Shown piece by piece: positions 6,972-13,884 of a stretch of DNA of 21,508 nucleotides. Every line of letters begins with the position of its first letter. Within the stretch, counting starts at the first letter, position 1. Source of the stretch: an uncultured Collinsella sp. (GTDB lineage Bacteria > Actinomycetota > Coriobacteriia > Coriobacteriales > Coriobacteriaceae); assembly GCA_958429225.1 (NCBI GenBank), contig CAUAJB010000034.1, positions 1 to 21,508 of the forward strand, read 5' to 3'. The translations under genes were made by a program, and so were the position numbers. Below the pieces are notes generated by a model, which did not search any database, was not told the origin of the DNA, and saw only the letters and a list, made by a program, of their open reading frames with translations.

Positions 6972-7032
6972 CAGCTAGGGACGTTCCTAAAGTACCGGCA
7001 GAAAAGGAACGTCCCTAGCTGCCGACTTTTTT
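6972..7032 (+). repeat. Perfect 16-bp inverted repeat followed by a T-run (terminator-like)
   Basis: CAGCTAGGGACGTTCC at 6972-6987 is repeated exactly, inverted, at 7006-7021, with an 18-nt loop. Six Ts follow at 7027-7032 on plus, 5 nt after the stem. In form it is a plus-strand terminator, but no plus-strand gene lies upstream, so it may insulate the next promoter or be a mobile-type repeat. It shares GGGACGTTC-TAAA with the neighbouring 31-mer repeat. Confidence 0.55.
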
Positions 7033-7042
7033 GAGCGCTGGG

Positions 7043-7048
7043 TATAAT
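7043..7048 (+). promoter_or_regulatory. -10 element of the zinc-ribbon membrane protein gene
   Basis: Perfect TATAAT preceded by GCGCTGGG, 37 nt before the ATG at 7086. A -35 box is not obvious; the corresponding position falls at the end of the 16-bp inverted repeat, which could affect expression. Confidence 0.5.
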
Positions 7049-7085
7049 CGTCGTATTGATTTGAAATGTGGCGAAAGGAGTGGCA

Positions 7086-8069
7086 ATGTCTCGGTATTGC
7101 GCCTCGTGCGGCAAACTTCTTGCAGATGATGCCAAGTTCTGCACCTCATGCGGTGCACCCGTTGAGCAGACAGCCGCGAGCAATGGCCAGCCCGCGTTTG
7201 AGCGGAGCGGTTCCCTCGATACGCCGCAAACCAAATCGGACGACCCCCTCGCCTATCGCCCCGACCCCGCTGCCGGCCCCGTAGCGGTCGAAACGACGCA
7301 GCGCATGCCCGTCGCGGACACCCCGCCCCAACAGCAACCGGCATCTACGTACGCGCCTGATTCACCGCAGGCCCCCGCCGCCAAAAAGAGCAGCACCAAG
7401 GCGCTTATCGCCGTTATCGTTGTGCTGGTGGCAATCATCATCGCCCTGGTCGTTTTCTTTGTGATCAAGCCTTTCGACAACGCCGCCACGCAAACGACTG
7501 CCGAGATTACTAAGCTGCACCATGATGTTGACGATGATGACCTTAAGTCTCTCGGCGACCCCAATAGCCTTTTTGACGATGACGACGAGGACGACGAGGA
7601 TGGCAGCCAGGCAACCCTCTCCGAGCAAAACCTCTACCGTCGCCTGAGCGAATACTACGACCTGCTCGAAGATCTCGATAGCCAGGTCCGCGCCTGCGCG
7701 CAGGCCTTCAATGGCAGCTATCTGGAAGAAGATCGCACCGCCCGTCAAAATCTCGCCGACGTCGCCGAGCGCACGGAGGACACCATCGAGCAGTACTACG
7801 ATATCGTCGAGGACCTGGACGTCCCGACGAGCTCCAAGAACTACAGCTCCTGGAAAGACATCGTTGCCCTGTATGACGACCTGGACCACCGCATTGACGC
7901 GATCTGCGATGCCTGGGAGATCAGCCTGAAGTACGCAAAGCCCGCGGACCACAAGAATGAGATCGTGGCGCCGCTGTCACGCGACAACGTGGCGGGCACC
8001 AATGACAATAAGTACCGTCAGGACTTTGAGGACCGCCATCCCGGCGCCAAGCCCGTCGAGGTGAAGTAA
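7086..8069 (+). CDS. Zinc-ribbon single-pass membrane protein with acidic extracellular domain
   Basis: Not a named gene. The protein is 327 aa. Residues 1-25 form a zinc ribbon (C5, C8, C19, C22; YCASCGK and FCTSCGAP). A Pro, Gln and Thr-rich linker follows to about residue 100, then Lys residues and one strongly hydrophobic transmembrane segment (about 105-127). Next is a highly acidic stretch with Asp and Glu runs (about 147-173). The rest is a helical, Tyr and Asp-rich domain (Leu-Tyr-Arg-Arg to the end) with no family I recognise. By the positive-inside rule the ribbon is cytoplasmic and the acidic part is outside. The start is ATG 7086, with AAAGGAG 6 nt upstream; a GTG at 7068 lacks such a site. 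Many Coriobacteriia and Firmicutes proteins share the ribbon plus TM layout, but the outer domain varies. It stands alone on plus, convergent with topA. Confidence 0.75.
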   Translation: MSRYCASCGKLLADDAKFCTSCGAPVEQTAASNGQPAFERSGSLDTPQTKSDDPLAYRPDPAAGPVAVETTQRMPVADTPPQQQPASTYAPDSPQAPAAKKSSTKALIAVIVVLVAIIIALVVFFVIKPFDNAATQTTAEITKLHHDVDDDDLKSLGDPNSLFDDDDEDDEDGSQATLSEQNLYRRLSEYYDLLEDLDSQVRACAQAFNGSYLEEDRTARQNLADVAERTEDTIEQYYDIVEDLDVPTSSKNYSSWKDIVALYDDLDHRIDAICDAWEISLKYAKPADHKNEIVAPLSRDNVAGTNDNKYRQDFEDRHPGAKPVEVK

Positions 8070-8089
8070 TCCCAACAACTGATCAAAAC

Positions 8090-8152
8090 TTGCGGTGAAA
8101 TAGGGATTGATTAGGCCTTTTGTCAGCAAAAACAGTCCCTATTTCACCGCAA
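8090..8152. repeat. 17-bp perfect inverted repeat between convergent genes
   Basis: TTGCGGTGAAATAGGGA (8090-8106) returns inverted at 8136-8152 with a 29-nt loop. It lies between the stops of the zinc-ribbon gene and topA. No T-run follows on either strand, so it is not a clear intrinsic terminator. It may act as a barrier or be a dispersed repeat related to the other GGGA motifs here. Confidence 0.5.
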
Positions 8153-8161
8153 CTTAGAAGT

Positions 8162-8199
8162 GGGGCCGGGCTCGCATTTGCATTTGCGCGCCCGGCCCC
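8162..8199. terminator. GC-rich hairpin between convergent genes, possible topA terminator
   Basis: GGGGCCGGGC (8162-8171) and GCCCGGCCCC (8190-8199) form a perfect 10-bp stem with an 18-nt loop, 22 nt after the topA stop on the minus strand. The stem is strong, but no U-tract is seen, so factor-independent termination is uncertain. Confidence 0.35.
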
Positions 8200-8220
8200 G
8201 CCGTGTCTATATGTGCTCGG

Positions 8221-10815
8221 TTACTTGTCGGCGGCCGCCTTCTTGGTGGTCGTCTTTTTCGCGGCAGTCTTCTTGGCGGTCGACTTCTTGGCGGTCGAAG
8301 TCTTCTTGGCTGCCGTGGTCTTCTTCGTCGTGCTCGCCTTGGTCGCAGTCTTGCGGCCGCGGGCGGGCTTCTTCTCCTTGGTCGGGCAGTCCATGTTGAC
8401 GCAGATACGCCACGGACCGCGCGCCGTGTTGACCACCACGATGGGAGCGCCGCACTCGGGACAGGTCTCGCCCGTCGCTTCGAGTTTGCCGCGCGCCGGC
8501 AGCGGATAGCTCACGCCGCAATCGTCATAGTTGGTGCAGCGGATAAAGCGCTTGCCGCTCTTCTCGCTCTTGTGTGCAATCAGATCGCCATGACGTCCGG
8601 CCTCGGCGCACACCTTGCACTCGCCCACCTTAAGGTCGGGCTCGTAGTTAGTGGGGCATGTGGGGTTCACGCAAATCTCGAAGGCCTTCTGGCGGAACGG
8701 CTGGCACTTAATGCGCGGCGCACCGCACTCGGGGCACACGGCGGCCTCGCCCTCGAGCGGGCTCACCTTGACGCCGCTCGGCACCGGATAGGTCACATCG
8801 CAGTCGGGCCAGCCCATGCAGCCGATAAAGCTGCCGCGGGTCTTGGCGCTCGTCTTCATAACCAAGTCCTTGCCGCACTTGGGGCAGGCGCCCACGCGCG
8901 CATCAGCCGTGACGGCGTCGCTGATGGCGTCTCCCAGCTCCTGCGTATGCTTGAGCAGCTCGTCGAGCACACCGGCCAGCAGCGCGCGCGAGTGCGTCAC
9001 GACATGCTCTTCGGTGTCCTCGCCGCGCTCCACGCGAGTCATGTCGCCGTCGAGCTCGCTGGTCATATCGGGGCTCGTGATGCGCGGGGCAAACTGCGAC
9101 AGTGCATCGATGATGGCGATGCCCAGCTGACTCGGCTCCACGGGATCGTTTTTGAGGTAGCGCACGGCGTACAGGCGCTCGATGATGCTCGCACGCGTGG
9201 ACTTGGTGCCCAGGCCGCGCTTTTCCATCTCCTGCACGAGCTTGCCCTGGCTGTAGCGCGCGGGCGGCTCGGTCTGTTTGGCCTCGAGCTTAATGTCGAA
9301 TACGTCGACCGTATCGCCCTGCTCCAGCGGCGGCATCTGCTCGTCGCGCTTAAGGCCGTACGGGTATGCCTCGCGGAAACCCGGGGTCACGAGCACATCG
9401 CCCGAAGCCACGAACGGCTCACCGTTCACATCGAGCTCGAGCTTGGTGTTCTCGATGGTCGCGGGACCCATGAGCGTCGCCAGGAAGCGGCGGGCGATGA
9501 GGTCGTAGAGCTTGCGCTGGCCACCGTCGAGCGTGGACGGATCGCCCTCGCCCGTGGGATAGATAGGCGGGTGGTCGGTGGTCTCGACCTTGCCGCGCGT
9601 GGGCTTCATGGGACCGGCGAGCACCTTTTTGCATACGGGCGCCAGCGCCGGATTGATCTTTGCCAGGTCGCTCACCACGGCGCCCAGATCGAGCGTCGCA
9701 GGGTACACGGTGTTGTCGACACGCGGATAGCTGATGAGACCGGCCATGTAGAGGGACTCGGCGATGCGCATCGTACGCGCAGGCGAGATGCCCTCGGCCG
9801 CGGCGGCAGCCTGCAGCGAGGTGGTCGCAAACGGCGTGGGCGGCTGCTGCTTACGCGAGCGCTTGGTCACCGCGGCAACGGTCGCCGTCGTAGCGCCGTC
9901 AACGTGGCCGTACGCTGTCTCGGCAGCATCCTTGTCGGTAAAGCGTGCCGTCTTGTGCGCAATCTTAAAGCGGTCGTCCTCGGCAGCACCCTGTGCGGCG
10001 CCCATGCCGCGGATCTGCCAATAGTCCTCGGGCACAAACGCCATGCGCTCGCGCTCGCGCTCGACCACCAGGGCAAGCGTCGGCGTCTGCACGCGGCCGG
10101 CAGAGCGCACGTTGCCAAAGCCGCCAAACTTGGCGAGCGTCAGGTAGCGCGTGAGCACCGCACCCCAAATGAGGTCGATGTGCTGACGGCTCTCGCCCGC
10201 GTCGGCCAGGTTCTGGTCGAGCGAGACGAGATTATCGAAGGCCTGCGTGATCTCGGCCTTGGTAAACGAAGAATACTGGGCGCGGGCGACCGGCAGGTCG
10301 GGCGCAACCTCGCGCACCTTGTTGAGGGCGTCCGAACCGATCAGCTCGCCCTCGCGATCGAAGTCCGTAGCGATGATGACGCTGTCAGACTTTTTAGCGA
10401 GGTTCTTGAGCGAACGAATGAGTTCCTTCTCGGCCGGTAGCTTAATGACGGGCGCCCAGGTGAGGTAAGGCAGGCTCTCGAGTTTCCAGCCCTTGATTGA
10501 GATGCCATCGGCAAGAAACGGCTTGCGCTTGGTGTCGTAGGGCGGACGTGCCAAGCCATCGGGTATGTCGGCCGGCAGCATCTCGCCGTCCTCGGTGACC
10601 GAATACCAGCCCAGCTTTTTATCGAACAGCACACTGTCACAAAAATCGGGCGCGAGGATGTGACCGGCAAGGCCGATCGTCACGCACTCCTCGCCTTTCC
10701 ACTCAAAACGGTAGATGGCGGTGTTGTACACCTTGTCCTTTTTGGGCTTACCCGTGGACAGACGCTCGGCAATCTGACGCGCGGCGTCGTTTTTCTCGGC
10801 GATGATGAGCTTCAA
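8221..10815 (-). CDS. topA: DNA topoisomerase I (type IA, archaeal-like) with C-terminal zinc ribbons and basic tail
   Basis: Relaxes negative supercoils by passing strands through a transient 5'-phosphotyrosine break. In 864 aa it shows a Toprim domain opening with KLIIAEKNDAARQIAERLS and containing IIATDFDREGE (about 148-157), GRVQTP (240-245), and the active-site Tyr363 in GLISYPRVDNT. Four zinc ribbons follow (Cys near 644-672, 694-720, 733-766 and 785-810), then a Lys/Ala/Thr tail of about 50 residues resembling a histone-like tail. The N-terminus resembles archaeal TopA (IAEK..AARRIAE) rather than the usual bacterial VIVESPAKAKTI. The start is TTG at 10815, with AGGAG 6 nt upstream; no ATG fits in this frame. 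It lies 54 nt after hypB, so it may be read from the tat-hyp operon. Confidence 0.93.
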   Translation of the reverse strand: MKLIIAEKNDAARQIAERLSTGKPKKDKVYNTAIYRFEWKGEECVTIGLAGHILAPDFCDSVLFDKKLGWYSVTEDGEMLPADIPDGLARPPYDTKRKPFLADGISIKGWKLESLPYLTWAPVIKLPAEKELIRSLKNLAKKSDSVIIATDFDREGELIGSDALNKVREVAPDLPVARAQYSSFTKAEITQAFDNLVSLDQNLADAGESRQHIDLIWGAVLTRYLTLAKFGGFGNVRSAGRVQTPTLALVVERERERMAFVPEDYWQIRGMGAAQGAAEDDRFKIAHKTARFTDKDAAETAYGHVDGATTATVAAVTKRSRKQQPPTPFATTSLQAAAAAEGISPARTMRIAESLYMAGLISYPRVDNTVYPATLDLGAVVSDLAKINPALAPVCKKVLAGPMKPTRGKVETTDHPPIYPTGEGDPSTLDGGQRKLYDLIARRFLATLMGPATIENTKLELDVNGEPFVASGDVLVTPGFREAYPYGLKRDEQMPPLEQGDTVDVFDIKLEAKQTEPPARYSQGKLVQEMEKRGLGTKSTRASIIERLYAVRYLKNDPVEPSQLGIAIIDALSQFAPRITSPDMTSELDGDMTRVERGEDTEEHVVTHSRALLAGVLDELLKHTQELGDAISDAVTADARVGACPKCGKDLVMKTSAKTRGSFIGCMGWPDCDVTYPVPSGVKVSPLEGEAAVCPECGAPRIKCQPFRQKAFEICVNPTCPTNYEPDLKVGECKVCAEAGRHGDLIAHKSEKSGKRFIRCTNYDDCGVSYPLPARGKLEATGETCPECGAPIVVVNTARGPWRICVNMDCPTKEKKPARGRKTATKASTTKKTTAAKKTSTAKKSTAKKTAAKKTTTKKAAADK

Positions 10816-10869
10816 AAGAGGCTCCTATCTCGTATCTCTGCGGCTACGCCCGCCCGTATGGCGGCCGAC

Positions 10870-11553
10870 TTACGCCCTTGCTTGCTCAATCTGCCCGATG
10901 AGCCAATCGCACCAGGCATCCATGCCCTCGCCCTTGCGCGCGCTCACGGCAAACCGCGGCGCCTGCGGATTGAGGTCATCGAGTGTCTTAGTATACCTAT
11001 CCATGTCAAAATCGAAAGCCGGGGCCACATCGACCTTGTTGAGCAGCTGTGCGCCGGCGTGCTGGAAGATGCCCGGGTACTTGATGGGCTTGTCGTCGCC
11101 CTCGGGCACCGAGAGGATCATGATAGACAGGTTCTCGCCCAGGTCAAAGTCGACTGGGCAGACCAGGTTGCCCACGTTTTCGATAAAGATGACGTCGATG
11201 TTTTCCAGACCCACAGCCTGGTCGAAGGCGTCAACGGCCTCCATGATCATGTTGCCCTCGAGGTGGCACAGGCCGCCCGTGTTGATTTGGATGGCGGGCA
11301 TGCCGGCTTCCTTCATGGTGATGGCGTCGACGTCCGAGGCGATATCGCCCTCGATGACGGCGCAGCGCAAGCCGGCCTTGTCGCGCAGGCGCTCGTTGGT
11401 GCCCAGAATCGTAGTGGTCTTGCCCGAGCCAGGGCTCGACAGCACATTGATCACATAGGTGCCTGTCTCATTAAATCGCTGACGCAGCTGATCTGCCAGG
11501 CGCTCGTTGCGCGACAGGATCGGCGACGCGATATCAATCGTTTTCTCGGCCAT
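10870..11553 (-). CDS. hypB: Hydrogenase/urease nickel incorporation GTPase HypB
   Basis: GTPase that, with HypA, delivers nickel to [NiFe]-hydrogenase large subunits. The 227-aa protein has the P-loop SSPGSGKTT (39-47), the metal-binding C96-H97 in NTGGLCHLEGN, the GNLVCPVDFDLGE motif (C132) and the guanine-specificity NKVD (172-175). It lacks the N-terminal CxxCGC and His-rich regions of some HypB proteins, so no nickel store is expected. Length is normal for the short form. ATG at 11553 has AAGGAG about 8 nt upstream. It follows hypA by 55 nt. No hydrogenase structural gene lies in the window, so the target enzyme must be elsewhere. Confidence 0.93.
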   Translation of the reverse strand: MAEKTIDIASPILSRNERLADQLRQRFNETGTYVINVLSSPGSGKTTTILGTNERLRDKAGLRCAVIEGDIASDVDAITMKEAGMPAIQINTGGLCHLEGNMIMEAVDAFDQAVGLENIDVIFIENVGNLVCPVDFDLGENLSIMILSVPEGDDKPIKYPGIFQHAGAQLLNKVDVAPAFDFDMDRYTKTLDDLNPQAPRFAVSARKGEGMDAWCDWLIGQIEQARA

Positions 11554-11608
11554 ACTTAGCGCTCCTTACTTTAGCCCCTTTGTACCCTGTCCCCAGGTGG
11601 CTGGCGGG

Positions 11609-11965
11609 TTAATCGTCGGGGGTTTCGATTTCGATACTGGCGATGTCGAGCTCGCGGCCGTGCAGCAGGCGCACGTTGGCGCCGCCACATTGAGGGCAGC
11701 GGCAATGGAAACGGTCGTGATCGAAGACCTCACCGCAGTCCTGGCACTCGCTTTGTGGATGGACCTCCTCCACGGCAAGTTCGCAGCCGCGCGTGAGCGG
11801 GTCCTCGTCGCGAAATGTCTCCCACGCAAAGTCGAGTGCTTCGCGCACGACCTCGGTCATATCCCCGATACGCAGCGTTACCAAAACGGCGCGCGAGGCC
11901 CCCGCCCCACGCGCCGCGCGAATCACTGTATCGAGTATGCCGTTGACAATGCCAACCTCGTGCAT
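11609..11965 (-). CDS. hypA: Hydrogenase nickel metallochaperone HypA
   Basis: Binds nickel through its N-terminus and helps HypB insert it into [NiFe]-hydrogenase; some homologues also serve urease. The 118-aa protein starts MHEVGIVNG, keeping the His2 nickel ligand, and has a zinc site of two CxxC pairs (C74/C77 and C90/C93). Length matches the family. ATG at 11965 has GAGGAG inside the end of tatC, 6 nt away from its stop, so it is almost certainly in the tat operon. Putting a nickel chaperone directly behind tatC fits the Tat export of many hydrogenases. Confidence 0.93.
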   Translation of the reverse strand: MHEVGIVNGILDTVIRAARGAGASRAVLVTLRIGDMTEVVREALDFAWETFRDEDPLTRGCELAVEEVHPQSECQDCGEVFDHDRFHCRCPQCGGANVRLLHGRELDIASIEIETPDD

Positions 11966-11971
11966 ACCGAT

Positions 11972-12766
11972 TTACTCCTCGTCGTCCTCTTCGTCGTCCG
12001 AAAACAGGTCCAGACGGCTCACAAACAAGCCCTCCTTGCCCTCGCGCGCGGTAATGACCACGCGAGCGATGGCGAGCGAAATCTCGTAGAGCGAGAGCAG
12101 GGCGCCATACATGAGCCCCAGCGTAACGGGCGAGCCGTCGGGCGTAATCACAGCCGAGCCCACAAGCAGGCCAACGTATACATAACGCCAGGCACTGCGG
12201 AAGGCCGCGTAGGACACGATGTGGAAGACGGACAGGTAGAAGATGATGAGCGGCAGCTCGAACGCCACACCAAAGCCAATCATAAAGAGCAGCTCCATGT
12301 TGACGTAGTTCTCCAGATCGGGCAGCGCCGTAGCGACGGCCGAGGTCTCGCCGATGAGCCACTCAAAGCCTGCAGGGATGATGATGAAGTAGCAAAAGAT
12401 TGCGCCCAGGAAGAACAGCACCGTCGAGGCGAGCACCGTGGGCACGACCCACTTGCGCTCGTTGGGGCGAAGCGCCGGCAGGAAAAACGCCAAGATCTGC
12501 CAGATGATCATGGGCGTGCACATGACAACGGCCATTTTGATGGCCAGCGAGAAGCGCAAGCCAAAGCCGCCGAGCGTGGTAGTGATGTAGAACTTACCGT
12601 CCGGCACAAAGGAGCGGATGGGATCTTCCAGGATGTCGAGCACAACAGGCGTGGCGAAATACAGCACGATAGCGGCGGCAAACACCGACACGACCACGAT
12701 GGTCAGGCGGCGACGGAGCTCTCCCAGGTGATCGAAGAGCGGCATACGCGCAGGTCCGATAGGCAT
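11972..12766 (-). CDS. tatC: Sec-independent protein translocase TatC
   Basis: Core membrane subunit of the twin-arginine translocase, which binds Tat signal peptides and exports folded proteins. The 264-aa protein carries the family N-terminal motif MPLFDHLGELRRRL with its conserved E, then about six transmembrane segments (starting near residues 20, 70, 105, 150, 190 and 215). FLPALRPNERKWV and FELPLIIF are family-like. The C-terminus is acidic and probably cytoplasmic. The ATG overlaps the stop of the upstream tatA/B gene (TAATG), with a GGAGG about 9 nt upstream, indicating translational coupling. Confidence 0.95.
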   Translation of the reverse strand: MPIGPARMPLFDHLGELRRRLTIVVVSVFAAAIVLYFATPVVLDILEDPIRSFVPDGKFYITTTLGGFGLRFSLAIKMAVVMCTPMIIWQILAFFLPALRPNERKWVVPTVLASTVLFFLGAIFCYFIIIPAGFEWLIGETSAVATALPDLENYVNMELLFMIGFGVAFELPLIIFYLSVFHIVSYAAFRSAWRYVYVGLLVGSAVITPDGSPVTLGLMYGALLSLYEISLAIARVVITAREGKEGLFVSRLDLFSDDEEDDEE

Positions 12767-13350
12767 TACTCATCGCCTCCCTTCGGGGCGTCGGCGGCAG
12801 CAGCGTCGTCTTCGGCCTCGAGCTCGCGAGCGAGCTGGTCGACGACGGCCTTGCGCTTGCGGGGACGACGGGCGTAGAGGTCAGCCGTCGTGGGCTCTGC
12901 AGGCTCAGGCTCGGGCTCCGGCTCTGCAGCAGTCTCGGGCTCGGCAGCGGCATCGGCGGACCCGGCGTCGGTGCCCTCGGTCGCAGGCTCCTCGGCAGCA
13001 TTCTCGCCCCCAGCAGCACCCTCGCTCGCGGCCTTCTCGGCGGCAAGGCGGGCACGGCGCTCGGCAAAGGTCTCCTTCTTTGCGGGTGCAGCCGTCCCGG
13101 CGGCATCCTCGTCCGCATCGGAATCGTCATCGACGGCAGCCTTCTTGGGCTTGACCGGAGCCGAAGCAGCCTCGCTTACCGGATCGATGATCTCGGACTG
13201 AACAACGGCCGTCATCTTTTCCTGCGTCTCGCGGAACTGACGAATGGCACGGCCGATCGTGCGGCCCATCTGTGGGAGCTTATCCGGGCCAAACAGCAAA
13301 AAGCCGAAGACCACGATGATCGCGAGCTCACCCTCTCCAATACCAAACAC
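12766..13350 (-). CDS. tatA: Tat translocase TatA/TatB-family subunit with long acidic tail
   Basis: Forms the translocation element or, if TatB-like, the receptor partner of TatC. The 194-aa product starts with GTG at 13350, set by GGAGG 5 nt upstream; longer in-frame starts lack such a site. Residues 4-21 form the short membrane helix, with the FGPDKLPQMGRTIGRAIRQFR hinge and amphipathic helix directly after. A long Ala/Glu/Pro-rich tail follows (about 50-194) with an E-P repeat. TatA is usually 60-90 aa; the length and acidic tail are nearer TatB. Because only one such gene precedes tatC, I cannot tell whether it serves as TatA, TatB or both. Confidence 0.85.
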   Translation of the reverse strand: MFGIGEGELAIIVVFGFLLFGPDKLPQMGRTIGRAIRQFRETQEKMTAVVQSEIIDPVSEAASAPVKPKKAAVDDDSDADEDAAGTAAPAKKETFAERRARLAAEKAASEGAAGGENAAEEPATEGTDAGSADAAAEPETAAEPEPEPEPAEPTTADLYARRPRKRKAVVDQLARELEAEDDAAAADAPKGGDE

Positions 13351-13425
13351 ACATACCTCCAAGGCTCGATGTGAGTCGAGCCCGCACCGCGCCATTCGGC
13401 CGGAACTCGTCTATTCATTCGGTCA

Positions 13426-13454
13426 AGTATAGCGCCCGGACGCCAAAACGTCCG
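13426..13454 (-). promoter_or_regulatory. Promoter region of the tatA/B-tatC-hypA-hypB operon
   Basis: On the minus strand TATACT (13426-13431) lies about 75 nt before the tatA/B start. The -35 position shows no TTGACA; it falls in the inverted repeat CGGACG-6 nt-CGTCCG (13437-13454), which could be an operator or a short hairpin. Weak-to-moderate call. Confidence 0.4.
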
Positions 13455-13503
13455 AGCGCATCACAAACATATGCCAAACGGCACGCCCTTTTGGGGGCAA
13501 AGA

Positions 13504-13818
13504 TTATGCCGCCGTGATCGAAATCTCCTGGTCGACGCCCAGCAGCTGAACCACGCGCATCACCTGGGGCTGCACATTAGTGCAGCTAAAGCGCTTACCG
13601 TGGTCGACCGCGTGGTGCGCGGCGCCCACGAGCACGCCAATGCCCGTCGAATCGATGTAGCTCACCTGGGCAAAATCGAGCTCAACGGCCTCAGTGGGCT
13701 GCTCGAGCGCCAGGTCGATAGCATTGCGCAGGCTATCGGCGTTAGAGATATCGATCTCGCCGGTTACCTTAATGGTGTAGATCTCCGGCGTGGGGTTGGT
13801 GGAAATACCCAAATCCAT
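13504..13818 (-). CDS. STAS-domain anti-sigma factor antagonist
   Basis: Small cytoplasmic STAS protein of 104 aa, of the SpoIIAA/RsbV type, which binds an anti-sigma kinase and releases its sigma factor when unphosphorylated. Visible features are the GEIDISN strand-loop near residue 20, LDFAQVSYIDSTGIGVLVG (48-65), with the phosphorylatable Ser57 in the DST motif, and a short C-terminal helix with GVDQEISI. The ATG at 13818 has AAAGGAG 7 nt upstream. The kinase and sigma factor are not adjacent. It lies 66 nt after the aminotransferase and could be co-transcribed or separate. Confidence 0.85.
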   Translation of the reverse strand: MDLGISTNPTPEIYTIKVTGEIDISNADSLRNAIDLALEQPTEAVELDFAQVSYIDSTGIGVLVGAAHHAVDHGKRFSCTNVQPQVMRVVQLLGVDQEISITAA

Positions 13819-13884
13819 GTATACGCTCCTTTACGTATCGAAAGTGCGGATAGTACTGGGCGCGGACTTGCGGGGCCCTAGGCG

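Noticed and set aside
8203..10440. Very long plus-strand open frame opposite topA
   Set aside because: It is antisense to a clear topoisomerase I with all motifs; its product is Ala/Leu/Arg/His-rich with no domains. High GC makes such frames common.
11507..12877. Long plus-strand open frame opposite hypA and tatC
   Set aside because: Spans several real minus-strand genes; no domains, no ribosome site.
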